Shown here one piece after another: positions 11,406 through 23,075 of a DNA stretch of 64,000 nucleotides. Every line of letters begins with the position of its first letter. Positions within the stretch are counted from its first letter, which is position 1. Under the pieces are notes generated by a model. That model had not been told where the DNA came from. It searched no databases and saw nothing but the letters and a program-made list of their open reading frames with translations. Made by a program: the position numbers and the translations under genes. The stretch spans positions 50,778,001 to 50,842,000 of the forward strand of contig JBITNC010000001.1 in the NCBI GenBank assembly GCA_050084985.1, written 5' to 3'. The DNA is from Nageia nagi. Its lineage: Eukaryota > Pinophyta.

Positions 11406-12640
11406 TTATAAATCATCAAGATGGTTCACACTTAAACCGATCTTGCACTTGATGATGTAGGGAACTAGCCAATTAGGAGAAAAATTATCCCTAAGAGGAT
11501 GCTTGAGATGGGATTGATGTTGGTTCTCTTTGAGAACAACTTGGAACTCATGAGGTTGGAATTTCTTATTAAATGCTATCTTAAGACACTCTTGATAAAT
11601 CTTGTGATGCTCAATCACATTGATGCACCTCTCATCAAGCAAAGTGAGTTGGTACAATTGATCTTGATGAGCCTCTTCATTGAGGATAAAGTATTTGAAT
11701 AACATATGCAAGTAAGGGATCTCAATCTTAAGGGGCATGATAGCCTCTGCACTGTATATGAGGGATAAAGGCATAGCACCTATGGGTGTCTGAATACTAG
11801 TGTGATATGCCCACAAAGCATATGGGAGACACTCATGCCAATTATGATGATTATCATTAACCATTTTATTAAGAATCATTTAAATCAACTTATTAGTGGC
11901 CTTAGATTGACCATTAACTTTAGGGTAATAAGGCATTGAGAATGATTGTTTGATATGATATCAATTGCACATTCTCCTCATATGTTGATTTTTAAAGTTA
12001 GGACTATTATTAGTAAGGATCATTATAGGAATACTTAATTAACATATGATATGAGTCTCTATAAAAGATATTATCTTATTACCAGTAGAAAATACTAAAG
12101 GAACCACCTCTACCCACTTGGTAAGGTACTCAATGGTAGTGATAATGAATTTATGACTGCTAGATGGAGGGATAAACTAATCAATGAGATCGAAACTCCA
12201 TTGGGTGAAAGGCCACATGGCCTGGATGGGTTGAAGATGATGATAATGCACATGCTGAATATGGGCATGTTTTTAATACTTGACACATTTCTTGAGGTAT
12301 TCATTACAATCATGTTCCATGGTAGGCCAATAATAACCCATTCATAGGAGATGTTTAGCGATAGTAGTGTCGTTAAGTTATCTACCAAAAATGCCATCAT
12401 GACAATCTAACATGGCAATTTGTTGGGCATAAATCTCAAGGAAAAAAAAGAACATCAAAAGATCACTTATAAAGTATATCACCTACAAGTGCATACAGAG
12501 TAGCACTATGCTTGATATCATGTTTCTTGTTAAGCAAAATTACTATAGGTAAGGCATTCCACTTGAGGTACTCATGAAGTTGTTTGTACCATAAGTCTCA
12601 AGACTTGAATAAAATCTCACCAACACTAGCTTTGATGAGA
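11406..12640 (-). pseudogene. Tat-1 integrase
   Basis: On the minus strand the core reads HAHIQHVHYHHLQPIQAMW (zinc-binding and linker region, about 12280-12210), then SFDLID with the first catalytic Asp, YLTKWVEVVPL, TNNSPNF near 12010 where the second catalytic Asp is Asn, and NGQSKATNK near 11905 where the catalytic Glu is Lys. The C-terminal part, WHECLPYALWAYHTSIQTP to 11406, is an open stretch of 157 codons and the best preserved piece. Integrase inserts the cDNA into nuclear DNA. With two of three DDE residues changed, both by G-to-A, plus frameshifts, this copy cannot function. Confidence 0.8.
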
Positions 12641-12705
12641 GGTAAATACAAAGGAAAATTGAGGGATGACTCTTTTATAATCACAACTTCCACATGTTGG
12701 ATATG

Positions 12706-13120
12706 TCAATGTGGATTAGGTGGAATGAGTGACCCTAAAGAAGCCATCATCTCCATAAACTGATTGGAATACCTAGGGGCTAACTTGATTTTATAGGCCT
12801 TGAAGAGCTTTAGGATTTTAACAACCTGCTCCCTATAGGACCTAAGGATTTCATTGTGACACTGATAAACTCCCAAAACTTGGTTGATGACTAAGAGAGA
12901 GTGACCGTAGATCATGAGTCTCTCAATCTTAAGGTCAATGGCAATCCTAAGATCTAGGATCAAGGGCCTCATATTTTTCATTGTTATTGGTACAAGGGAA
13001 AGATAACTTGAAGGAATAAGGGATGGGGAAACCCTAAGGTGTGAAGAAGATAACTCCCATACCACCCCCTTGCCCACACTTAGATCTATCAAAATACATA
13101 TTCATTTCAAATTCCTTATG
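12706..13120 (-). pseudogene. Tat-1 second (archaeal-like) RNase H
   Basis: The domain starts with FDRSKCGQGGGMGVIF (about 13110), the DGS-like first strand of RNase H with a catalytic Asp. It continues with IERLMIYGHSLLVINQVLG (12900-12950), where the usual Asp of the GDS motif is His, then NEILRSYREQVVKILK and NQFMEMMASLGSL near the end. It lies between the gypsy RNase H and integrase, the usual Tat position. Such domains are thought to give a dual RNase H like that of retroviruses. A frame change joins two open pieces, so it is broken. Confidence 0.78.
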
Positions 13121-13199
13121 TGTATCAACAAGTTCCTCCTCTTCATCAATCTTGAAGATATCCTCAACAAGAAGATATATATAAAGATGAGAGTTATTG

Positions 13200-13620
13200 G
13201 GAAAAGGGAATTTGGCCAATTTATTAGCTATAACCTAATCCTTAATGGATTTTTGACTAATAAACTCAAGGTAAAACTCAGACAAGAACATGAGCCACTT
13301 GGATGTTCATGAATTATGATAAGTCTTACTCATCATATTCTAGAGGGAATTAGCATGATAAATTATGTAAGCCATGTGATTAAGCATGTAGTGATATAAT
13401 TTCTTAGCTACAAAGATGATGAAAATAAAAATATGATATATATAGATGTACCTAACCTCATAATCAACAAGGGTACAATTGAGGTAAGAGATGGCTTGCT
13501 CCTTGCCTTGAGCATTCTTTTGAGAAAGCATGAGACTTAAGGAAAAATCAATTTTTGAAATGTAAATATACATAGGGAGACTATTATTAGGAGGGTTAAA
13601 GATAGTAGGAGTGGTGAAAT
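13200..13620 (-). pseudogene. Tat-1 gypsy RNase H
   Basis: Minus-strand pieces EQAISYLNCTLVDYEVRY and AKKLYHYMLNHMAYIIYHA match the typical gypsy RNase H order (ISYLSR...E..Y...EK...A...A..KLRHY). A stretch of about 40 bases of degenerate TATATA sequence sits in the middle near 13430-13450, where the EK..LA motif would be. The domain would remove RNA from the RNA-DNA hybrid during reverse transcription. Confidence 0.7.
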
Positions 13621-13759
13621 AGTGTTTAATTTCATTTAGAGCTTATTGGAACTTTCCATTCCACTCAAATACCATGCCCTTATTCAAGAGCTCATTGAAG
13701 GGATGAAACTTATCCAAAAGCTAAGCTATGAATTGATGAATGTCCTGGATCTTACCTTG

Positions 13760-14570
13760 GATACTCCTCAAGGTATTAAGACTATGAGGAGGAGGCATAT
13801 TGATGATATATTTGACCTTTTTAGGTTCAATCTCAATGCCTTACTCTGACATAATGAACCCTAGAAGCTTACTTGATGTGACACTAAAGACACATTTCTT
13901 AGGATTCAACCTAATATTATGCTCAAGAAGATAATGAAATACCCTACAAAGAATATCTCAATGTCCCTTGCATGTATTGTAATTAGATAAAATATCATCA
14001 ACATAGTCTTTTATGATATCATGCATCATGTCATGAAATATGTAAGTCATGTCTCTTTGATAGGTGGCTCCAGTATTTTTAATACTTAAAGGCATGACTC
14101 AATAATAATGGGTCCTCCAAGGGGTGGTGAAGGTCATTTTATTTTGATCATCAACATTTAACCAAATTTGGTTATAACCTAAAAAAACTATCCATAAGGG
14201 ACAACATCTCATACCCTATCATATTATCAACTAAGATATCAATGTTGGGTAATGGGAAATCATCCTTAGGAAATGCCTTTTTAAGATCATGAAAATTTGT
14301 GCAAATATGGATATGACCATTGGATCAAATGATAGAAACCATATTGGAAACCCACTTGGGATAATCAATAGATTTGATGAAGAGAGCCTTTAAAATCTTT
14401 TGAATGTCATCCTTGATCAAAAGAGATTGGACTAGATTAAACTTTCTAGGTTTTTGCTTGTTTGGTTTGGCATCAAGATAAGTCATGATATCATGCATGA
14501 CAAGGTTAGGATCTAAACCTGGCATGTCATTGTAACTAAAGGTGAAACATTTATAACACTTGATCAAAAT
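13760..14570 (-). pseudogene. Tat-1 reverse transcriptase
   Basis: The N-terminal part (14567-14325) reads DMPGLDPNLVMHDIMTYLDA and then FIKSIDYPKWVSNMVSI, the standard start of gypsy reverse transcriptase. The catalytic motif YVDD is intact at 13994-14005 on the minus strand. The middle is scattered over frames, and the palm after YVDD is recognisable to about 13780 (LNPKKCVF-type text). It copies the element RNA into DNA in the capsid. Stops and frameshifts inactivate it. Confidence 0.8.
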
Positions 14571-14849
14571 GGACTAAGCTAAATCATGCTTAGACTCATT
14601 CAAAACATCACTAACATAGATGATCTTAGGATTTTTAGGGTCATCACTAATATCAGTATCAATGAGGCCCCAACATGCATGTGGGATCCTTATTCAAGTT
14701 GCTTAAGGATGGTAACATATGAGTAATCATCTTCCATAGGATCAAGAATGGAAGACATAAAATATAAAAAATATGCTTCATCAAAGGACCAATGAGGAGG
14801 AAAACAAACATCACATAGTGAAAAGAAACATGATGGTTGAAAGGAAAAT

Positions 14850-15280
14850 TCATGGATTTAGGACCAACAATAATAAAGAGTCACCATCAAGGGGATGATA
14901 AAAAGAATCAAGCTTGTAGATATAAACCATATTGAAATAAACAATCATGTTTAAATACAATGGATCACTAAATAAATCAAACAAGATATAACAATCTAAT
15001 GAGCCAATACTAGAAGGATGAAAGTAAAGACCAATATCATCAACATCAAAGGATTTATCATGAATTTCAAGCTTGGAAAACTCCTCTTCAAGCATGGAGG
15101 ATTTGGGACCTTTAAAACCAAGACCCCACTTATCATGACTATCTTGAAAAGTGGTTTGGAAGGCATGAACCATACCTTGCTCAAACTTACCCAACCCATA
15201 ACCTTACCATTTACAATACTAAAAATATCATCAAATAAAGTTAGAACTTGACAAGTAATTGACTTTATCATAAAACCTTT
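14850..15280 (-). pseudogene. Tat-1 protease-to-RT linker with G-patch-like motif
   Basis: An open stretch of 114 codons (15194-14850) contains KWGLGFKGPK, resembling the GLGY/GLGF G-patch that follows protease in many Tat-group elements. It is rich in acidic residues around EEEFSKLEIHDKSFDVDDIG. No enzymatic activity is expected; in this group such G-patches are thought to bind nucleic acid. Confidence 0.55.
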
Positions 15281-15289
15281 ATTTCAAAA

Positions 15290-16190
15290 GGTGATCAAAA
15301 GGGATTTCATATAGATAATAAACACCACCATAAATAAAAAATGATTGCTTGGGACTTCAACATAAAGGAATCATAAACCCGATAGTGATGGAAGTATCCT
15401 AACATCAATGGAAATCCTTGACTAATTCAATGTTAAATGATACATCCTCGATATAATATTCCCCCAGACTAGGGTTAGCATATTACACCAAAATAGGGTA
15501 AGGATTAGAATCATCATCATCATCATCCTTATCTTGGGTGACTTGATTGAATGCAAAGGTATGACACTCTTCATCTTAGGAAGGTCAAAGTGGCATGCCT
15601 AATAATTGATAAAGTTCATGAGGTGGGGGAACTTGATTATAGGATTGAGGCTAAGTGGGATGGGGTTGAGGCTTCTTGATTGAAGCCTAAAACCTGATGA
15701 CTATGATAATGAAGAATTATAAAGTGATTTACCCTATGGATGTGTAAGGTGAGGTATATCCAATGGAGTTGATGATGAAGATGCAAATATTGGGGATCTT
15801 GTGAACTAGATGATGCTTTATTGGGATTATTGTTCATAAAAGATAGTGATGGGCAACAAAATCAAAATAGAAAATGGATCAAGAGCTTAAATAAGGTTGT
15901 AATGGATAAAGAGGGTAGGGTCCACTAGCATGCAATGAGTCCTACCACCATACAGATACTTGAAACAACCATGTCTCGAGGAAGAGACACCATCCATCTC
16001 ATCAATCCAAGGTCATCCTAAAAGAATATTATACTGCATCTTACCCTTAACAACATGGAATGGCATAGAAACTGATATCACTTAGACCTTAATGGGAATC
16101 ATAACTACTCCTAAGGTGGTAGATAATGTATTATTAAATGCCCTGATGGCCAAAGTGGGACCATTTAAATAAGATAGAAGGATACCAAGA
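15290..16190 (-). pseudogene. Tat-1 pol linker between protease and G-patch region
   Basis: Short minus-strand frames are present (for example 15837-15637, rich in His and Ser), with many stops. From its place between protease and the G-patch region it belongs to pol, but no domain was recognised in it. Confidence 0.4.
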
Positions 16191-16192
16191 TT

Positions 16193-16480
16193 CTAAAGAT
16201 CTATTATAGATACCACATTGATGGTTGACCCTTTATTGATCATGAATATCTTAACCCCTATTCCATATATATATGTAACAATGTAGATAGTTGGATATTT
16301 CTTAGATGATTTGGGAGAATGATATACCTCATCCATGTAGAAATTAATAGAAGGCCTCATATAATCTTGAACTATCACACAAAAATCTACAAAGGAACTA
16401 GGATCATCATTAGACAACTCAATGGTATTAAGTATATCATTCAAGGTATCTTGATGAGCCTTGGATTTTTGCAATAAATA
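16193..16480 (-). pseudogene. Tat-1 aspartic protease
   Basis: The frame ends with VKIFMINKGSTINVVS. In gypsy elements this position holds the catalytic Asp-x-Gly followed by a hydrophobic stretch; here the residues are Asn-Lys-Gly, so the catalytic Asp is lost. Both changes fit G-to-A. Upstream text (HQDTLNDILNTIELSN..SFVDFC) is the usual gag-protease junction region. The enzyme would cleave the gag-pol precursor. Confidence 0.65.
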
Positions 16481-16596
16481 CCATAAGGATAACTTGGTAG
16501 GATTTAATCATAATTGCTACTCCAACTAATTCTAAACTGTAATACCTAGTCTAGAAGACTAAGATGAGACCTAAATATAACTAGCTGTGTGGATTG

Positions 16597-18785
16597 TTAT
16601 GCTCTTGTATCTCTAATTGGAGGTGCTCTCTTACCTTCCCTCCCTATACAAGTGGTAACATAAATTGATTTAATGCCTATCATACCAACAAAATCAATGG
16701 TTAAAGGACCACCATGTGTTACTTTTCTTGACATGGAGGCCATGATACTCACTTGGTTTACATTGGGATCATGCCCTGGTAAAGGATTTTGATATACCCT
16801 TAGATCTCTATTGGGTTGAGCTTGGAGTGCTCCTATGGATAAGTGACCATCATCAACTAATCTTTGAATCATGGCTCTTAAATGTTGACACTTATTAGTC
16901 ACATGAACTTATTGATGATGAAAGGCACAAAACTCATCTTCCCTATACCATTATGGTCATACACCATTAAGATCCTTTTATCTTATCTCAGGAAGCATAA
17001 CAAATCTTGCATATAGAAGATTCTTAAGTATGTCCTCTATAGGATCCGATAATGGTGTCCAATTCCTTTATTGTTGTTGTGGTTTCCTTGGTGGTCTAGG
17101 AGGCCTTAGCTTATTATTACCTTGATTACCATGATTTCCCTTATTGCCTTGATTATATTTCCTTTAATGACCTTGATTATATTACCCTTGATGACCTTGA
17201 TTATATTTCCCTTAATCTTGTTATTGGTATTGATTCCTTAGGTTATTATTCCTTTTTCTAGTAGGTGCTAGTTGTAAAATAGGTTGTGCCTGATTAACAA
17301 CATATGTAAGTTGGTTTGCTTGTGGCCTAGGTTGAGGTTGATTGGGATTACAATCATTTTTATGAGTCTTTTGATTATTATTATCCTTTTTCCTTAGCTT
17401 TATTTCACTTTCTTGAATTTTCACCACTTCAATGATGTTTTCTTGAGCTAAGAAATCTTCAAAGGTAAGGTTCCTTTGAATTTGTAGGATAGAAGAGATG
17501 TGCATGTTGCAACTTCTAAAGAATAGCTTGACCAACTCCTCTTGGGGAAAAATATAAGGCATATCAGTCATAATTGCTCTCCAATGGCATACATAATATA
17601 ATATGGACTCATCGTTAAATTGGGATAATTTACTCAAATTTGTGATAGAGGCTCTCTTTCTTATGATTATCCCAAAGTGATATAGAAACTGATTATCCAA
17701 CAAATCAAAAGAGAAGATACTATAAATTGGCAAGTTGTTATACCAATCCAAGGCTTGACTTTCCAAAGTCATGGGAAAAGTCTATAATATAAGAACATCA
17801 TCATTGGATATGGTATAGGATCCAAACATTTGAGCTCAAATGTTTGGCCTTTTAGAGCCTATACCACTCTTCAAACATTTGAGCTCTCTCCTTATCATCA
17901 TGAGGAGGAGTGCTTGATGGTCTCAAAGTGGGGGGTTCAACTTATGGATGAGAAGATTGTACCAAAGGTTCCATGTGAGAGATCAATGGAGCTTGAGGTA
18001 AGGTTGATGACACTTGTTGGGCTTGGCTAGGAGGCAAAGGAGGAGGAAAAAAAGTAGGCTGATTTCTTCTCTCCATATCATCTTGGAAAAGAAGCTTATG
18101 GGACTTCATTTTATATAATCCAATAGTGGGAGAATTGAGAGGTTCATGTGGTGGAGGTTCAATGGAGGAAGATGGCATATTGGATGGTGGAGGATTATCA
18201 TAGGCAATATCATAATGGTAAATGATATTATAAGGATTAGGGATGGAAAATGTGTTTGGTTTATGGAGTGAATTTACCATAGCAATAACATAGGGCAAAT
18301 AAGGAGGAGATAAGGGTTGTGATAACCTTATCTCTTCTTCCAAGGGAAGTGGTGGATTGAGTAAAGGCTTGACTTTCCATGTTAGTAACATGGGGAGATG
18401 GAGGCCTAAAACCCAAAGGTTGGTTAGCCTTAAACTAATGGAAAAGATCTTGGATATGAATATCACTCAAGAAGAGTTGCTCCTCAGTAGGAGGTTCATC
18501 ATGGATGTATTCCACATGGTGTGGAGAGCTAGCGTCATCATACAAGGGATTCTTATGTATACTTGGTTGCAAGTCTTTGTGAAATTATGGATCCTCTTGA
18601 TGAGATGGGATGGAAGCATGTCTAGGTGAAGAAAATGGGATATGAGATGGTTGGGAGACATTAAGTGAAAGTGGTTGGGACACATGAGGTGAAGGTGGTT
18701 GAGGAGGATTGGATTATGAGGACCTAGTTTGCCTAGCCCTAAATTGTGCTCTAGTCTCCATTGAATTATGGGATTCACCTTCCAT
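16597..18785 (-). pseudogene. Tat-1 gag
   Basis: The likely start is the ATG at 18785, reading MEGESHNSMETRAQFRAR. A Pro/Ser/His-rich N-terminal part follows to about 17800. The capsid core (17772-17221) reads ESQALDWYNNLPIYSIFSF, typical of Retrotrans_gag, then a Gln/Asn/Pro-rich tail. A zinc knuckle near 16930-16890 has the form C-x2-H-x4-H-x4-C (CAFHH...HVTNKC), the form seen in Tat/Athila-like gag. After it, QHLRAMIQRLVDDGHLSIG (16840-16880) is an open 101-codon stretch. Stops and two or more frameshifts break it. Confidence 0.8.
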
Positions 18786-20217
18786 ACTAAGGACACAAAT
18801 AAGGACTTAGACAAATAATATGGCATAAAAAAAAATATCCCAATTATGCCACACAAGTGAAAGCAAATAAACATAAAGCTTGGAATTTTGTTATGATCTT
18901 ATTTATATGGATGCAAAGTTAAAGCACACAATGCTAAGATGATCTTTTCAAAATATCAATCCTACATGAAAGATAGAAATAGTGTGAAAGATAGCATTAA
19001 TTATTATCTTATATAGTTTATTCTTATCCAATTACAAAATTATCTTTTTAATAAAATTGATTTTATGGTAAATTGACCTCTTGATTAGTTTTCGTAGATG
19101 AATCTAATCAAGTATTTTTGGGTAAGGATCGATATCTAGGGGTGTGACTCATTTTCCAAGGGTACTTAGGTACCTCTAATGACACTCATTATCAAAAGAG
19201 TGCACCTCCCACCTTGGTGATGAAATCTAGTTATGGGTTAGGCCATGGTGATGAAAGCCTTGGATACTCCTTAGGCATGTGATGGACTTTAATGCAAGTA
19301 CGATAAAGCAAATATGAGATGCAACTAAATGCATGCAAGATGTAACTAATCCCTTCAATATTTTCCTTTTCCTTTTAAAATTAAAGAACAAAATGATTTT
19401 AAAATTGAAACAATCCCACCCAAGAATGATTTTTATTTCACTAATGCAAGAAAGAGAGCAAAATAAACTTTTCATTTTTGATTTTCTTTTCTTTTCAAAA
19501 TAAAATAAAGTAATAGCCCTAGGATGCACACAACACATAAATCCTAATCTAGAGCATAACAAAATAGGGGTATAAGCTTGGGAGGCTCTTGATATAAGCT
19601 CATGTCAGGTACAATACTTGTAATACACACTTTGATCCTAGTCAACTTGCTACAAACCAGCTACCAATACTAATTGATGGACTAATCAAACAACTAGCCA
19701 GTCGATCACAACAATACCTAAAGAATTTTAAATTTTGAATTTAAAAGTGCTAAAAATAAAGCATTAAGTGTATAACCTAGAAAATTAATGTTGGTAGTGG
19801 ACTAGTTCCACTTAGTTACAAGGTCAAAAAGCTATGACACTTGCTAAAAATGAAATAAACTAGCTCAAACCCTAAAATAACTCTAACTAATATAGATTAA
19901 ACTAGTTGAAAAAGAGTAGCTTACTAGGTGAAAATTGGCTAATAGTTTGGTGTCCAAACTCTAACTGATCTGCTAAATACTACCTAGACTCTATAAAATG
20001 ATCTATAGTAAATTAGTTGTTATTTTGTTAACTTTTGTACTTTAAGATTTTTACCATTTTGTCCATGATTAGTTAGGAATATTCCTTGAAAAAATCAAAT
20101 TGAGTTAGTAAGCAAAAATATCTAAAAATACATAAAGAAAGGGTTAAAGATAACAAGTAAAAATAAAGAGAAAGGGATGTAAAAATCCTCTATGAATATG
20201 AATCTTGTACCAAGGGA
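18786..20217. other. Tat-1 5' leader
   Basis: This stretch between the primer site and gag start has no supported gene. It contains A/T-rich runs (19360-19530) and several short AC/TAG-rich segments. The reading frames here lack family resemblance. Confidence 0.5.
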
Positions 20218-20220
20218 CAT

Positions 20221-20237
20221 CCCACTATGATTGCCAA
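20221..20237 (-). other. Primer binding site of Tat-1
   Basis: On the minus strand TTGGCAATCATAGTGGG starts two bases after the 5' LTR end. Position and the TGG start fit a tRNA primer site; the tRNA was not identified. Confidence 0.55.
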
Positions 20238-20239
20238 TT

Positions 20240-21208
20240 TATAATCTTCCAAAAAGGGTACCCAAGAAGCTATGAAGACCCTACACTTGAGGTCCCTTCC
20301 CTCTTGGAAAGGCCCATGCTGTAATATCTAAAATATTGCTTAAAATATGATTAGATAATGATAATAAAAATAAATGGGAATAGGGTGTAGATTCCTTCTT
20401 TTTTAGTGCAATATCCATGACTCCAAATAACCTACAAAAATAGAGATAAGAGGAGGCTTCTAGGTTCTAGATCCTTAAGACCTTATAACCATGCAAATGT
20501 GGCTAGATAGCTTGTAAACCTCTAAACCTTGAATCAATAAGGCACTAGAAGATAGCACAATGCCTAAAATACAGGCTAACATAAGACTAAAATGAAATAA
20601 CTAAAAACAACCATTAAAAGATTCTATTCTAGCCTAACTCTACTAGAGACTAGCCCAGAAAATGCTAATATGCAACCATGCACCAATATAGTAATGATAA
20701 ACCCAAAAGGATATGTGATGTGAACTCTTGAATGTCCCTTAAAACCTGAAAAAACACTCAAAATTGAGATTAGTACCACAAAAACCAAATCTACATGAGT
20801 TACCCAATGTTTCTTACAATATGAGGACAAAAATCCTCTTTTTATTGCCTTTAAAAGTGATGGGTGAAGCTCCAAATAGAAGGTATGAGTCAAAAACCTT
20901 AGTACATAGGACAATAGGAATTCATAAGGTATACCTTATGCTAAGTGAAATCCTAGTGGGAAAAGCTATTTTTAATTTAAATTTTATACAAGACTAATCA
21001 ATGTTTAGTTAGGGTTTTGATCTAATTGGTAGGCTAGTTAGGGTTCAAAGTGACAAGGTGGTAACAAAGGGCTAAGTTACCAAAATTGATCACACAAATG
21101 GGGTTAAGATAGGATGGAGGGATTATATGATCATGATGAGCTGTAGGATGGGCTAAATCATCACAAATCACCTAAGCTAGATGAATGAATGATTTTTAGG
21201 TGTCTACA
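20240..21208 (-). repeat. Tat-1 5' LTR
   Basis: It pairs with 3853-4845. On the minus strand it begins TGTAGACACCTAAAAATC at 21208 and ends near GGAAGATTATA at 20240. Its outer end keeps TG; the inner end has decayed from CA to TA. It should contain the element promoter, but no clear TATA box could be singled out in such AT-rich sequence. Confidence 0.85.
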
Positions 21209-21213
21209 ATGGA
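21209..21213 (+). other. Target-site duplication of Tat-1, right copy
   Basis: ATGGA here against AAGGA at 3848-3852 has one mismatch. Downstream sequence continues the interrupted copia protease frame. Confidence 0.75.
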
Positions 21214-22007
21214 TATATGGTTTCATTCAAAAATAATACTTGGAAAGTGTTCAAGGGTTCTATAGTTGTTGCTATAAATAATATGATTGGTAAATTATAT
21301 TTTCTTTTTAACACTTATAAGGATGTTTTATAATTAGTCTCTACACATGGGAATGCAAAAAAGGGACATCATAAATTTGAAAATAAAAGGGAAGTAAGAT
21401 TTAGTGAAAAGAAAAAGGTCAAAAATCATGTTTCCAAGGATAAGAAGAAGAAGATGTGGATACCAAAGGTTCAGTGAGATCTTCAATATCAAGAAAACTA
21501 AATTTCACTAAGGGACGTTGAAAGATGTATATGGGTAAGCCAAGATCACCTGGTAGTTTCATGTATTTTGTATACTAATTGTGTTGAGTATTTTATGTAT
21601 GAGAAATTCAGGAAGGAGTGGGAGCTTGTTGGAATTAACAAGGAGGTAAAATCCTTGAAGAAATACCAAGGGTATTTAGTGAAGCTACCTATAGGTATGG
21701 AAGGTTTGCATGGTATTTATGTATGCAGGATGCAAATGAAGGAAAAAGGATTGTATAAGAAAAGGCTTAAAATTAAAATGTTTGCACAAGGTAGTGGTAT
21801 GACCCATGGAGTGGGAGATATGGACCGATTGAGGTTCATAGAACATCAATGTAGAATTTAATAAGTGATGTTAAATAGTTGAGGTTACAAAGTAGGAATT
21901 AGGGTTTCTTTCAATTTTGGTTGATCTAGAGGAGTAAGAGGTCAAGATGAAAATATCCAAATTCAAGGTTGTAAGATGTTGTAGGAATCAATATCAAAGT
22001 GGGAGAT
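21214..22007 (+). pseudogene. Family A copy 1, 3' part: end of protease-like region and C-terminal tail
   Basis: Frame 1 continues from the copia protease region as MVSFKN..TWKVFKGSIVV and then, instead of the pre-integrase and integrase domains, reads a basic stretch (FSEKKKVKNHVSKDKKKK) and a tail ending near 21861. The 21568-21861 part is open and includes KSLKKYQGYLVKLPIGMEG, YVCRMQMKEKGLY and MFAQGSGMTHGVGDMDRLR. Only three stops interrupt the frame between 21211 and 21861 (near 21329, 21477 and 21501). The same tail recurs in copy 2 (32160-33004). It was not recognised as any known domain. The region ends with the purine tract CAAAGTGGGAGAT before LTR 2. Confidence 0.7.
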
Positions 22008-22603
22008 TGTTGGGAATTGAGCCTAATTATTTGACTAACCCATAGTTTTTTATTCTTTATTTTTCAATTAAAATGCATATATCCAATCAACTAATTGATG
22101 ATAATCAACATAGTCATTCAACCAATCAATACTTGGTTATAATTATTTAGTTAATTATGTTGTAGGTTAAATTGGAAAAAAAAACATCACAGGTTGTATT
22201 CATCCTTGAGGTGGATGATCCTGATATCGAATCAATCTGATGGTGGTAGATTACATTTTTAGAGATGCAAAAGTCTAATTTTGGGCTTAGAAACTCACTC
22301 TTGCTTGATTCTAAGTTTAAGAATTGATGTTACTATTAATGGTGAATTTGTTGCATGGTTTCTTACTCTAGTTAATAATAATTAAGATTGTATGGACTTC
22401 TATACATTTAATGATCTCATATAATTAGAGTTAAGTTGGTTAAAGATGGAATGTTGATGCATCCTTGAGAGAGTTTATACATGTGTGATAAATAAGAGAG
22501 GATGTAATTTCATGAAGAAAGACTATTGTAGTGAGGATTCCTTATGTAACCCAAGATAAAGGTACAATGGTTTGGTTATTGTTTATATCTCTTAGTGCCA
22601 TTG
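22008..22603 (+). repeat. Family A LTR 2, first part
   Basis: It begins TGTTGGGAATTGAGCC right after a purine tract and is cut at 22603 by copia B. It continues at 30836. Alignment with LTR 1 and LTR 3 is clear around CTAATTTTGGGCTTAGAAAC and GTTGATGCATCCTTGAGAGAG. Confidence 0.85.
22599..22603 (+). other. Target-site duplication of copia B, left copy
   Basis: CATTG here and CTTTG at 30831-30835 flank B with one mismatch. Joining the flanks gives a sequence that aligns to the uninterrupted LTR 3 around 33580. Confidence 0.75.
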
Positions 22604-23063
22604 TGTTAGAATTTGTAATGTAATATTATGTAATATTTCTCCTTAATGTAAATTCATATAATACTTAAAGTATCATTAGATATCTTAAAGTATTAAGGGA
22701 ATAAAAATAAGAGAAGAATTAAAAATAGATATGAGATTAAAAATAGGAAAAGGATTAAATATAGAGTGGGTTTCTTCTTATAAAAAGAGGAGAACCCTCC
22801 CCTCTCATTTTACACAATTGTTATGCAAGCTTTGCTATAAGTTTAGAGTTTGAGAGAGAGAGAGGATAGATTTTGTAAGAGACGTTATTGAGAATAAGAA
22901 GATCTTAGTTAGTGGATGTACTTCCAAGGAGGGAGGAACCACTTTATATTTTGTGTTATTTATGAGATTGGCTTGAGTTATTATGCTATAGTGTTGGTGT
23001 TGAAAGTGCCTTCTTAAGATCTTGGTAGATTAGAATTTAATTCAAAAAGGGTTAGTTTCTTCG
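22604..23063 (+). repeat. Copia B 5' LTR
   Basis: It starts TGTTAGAATTTG and ends TTTCTTCG, where the 3' LTR has TTTTTTCA. A TATA-like TTCTTATAAAAAGAGG at about 22774-22790 precedes a likely transcription start region. It is related to the family C LTR at 50461 in its second half (GTTAGTGGATGTACTTC, GGAACCACTT). Confidence 0.88.
22774..22790 (+). promoter_or_regulatory. Candidate TATA box in copia B LTR
   Basis: TTATAAAAAGAGGAGAACC occurs in both LTRs of B (5' near 22776, 3' near 30547) and is conserved between them. Its place about 170 bases into the LTR fits a promoter. No test of activity is possible from sequence. Confidence 0.45.
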
Positions 23064-23065
23064 AG

Positions 23066-23075
23066 TGGTATCAGA
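23066..23075 (+). other. Primer binding site of copia B
   Basis: TGGTATCAGA lies two bases after the LTR and matches the initiator-Met tRNA 3' end used by most plant copia elements, without a mismatch over these ten bases. Confidence 0.85.

Larger units (their letters stand above)
3853..21208 (-). mobile_element. Tat-type Ty3/gypsy retrotransposon, 17.4 kb (Tat-1)
   Basis: Two LTRs of about 0.97-0.99 kb flank a 15.4 kb internal region. Reading on the minus strand: primer site (20221-20237), gag, protease, G-patch-like linker, reverse transcriptase, RNase H, a second RNase H of the archaeal-like type, integrase, a long non-coding part, then an antisense plant-mobile-domain frame and the polypurine tract. 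A second RNase H before integrase plus a very long 3' region are known marks of the plant Tat group. A 5-bp near-identical duplication (AAGGA/ATGGA) flanks it. All genes carry stops or frameshifts, so it is not autonomous now. Confidence 0.88.

Noticed and set aside
18357-18629. Plus-strand frame of 90 codons
   Set aside because: It overlaps antisense to the Pro-rich N-terminal part of Tat-1 gag and has no family resemblance.
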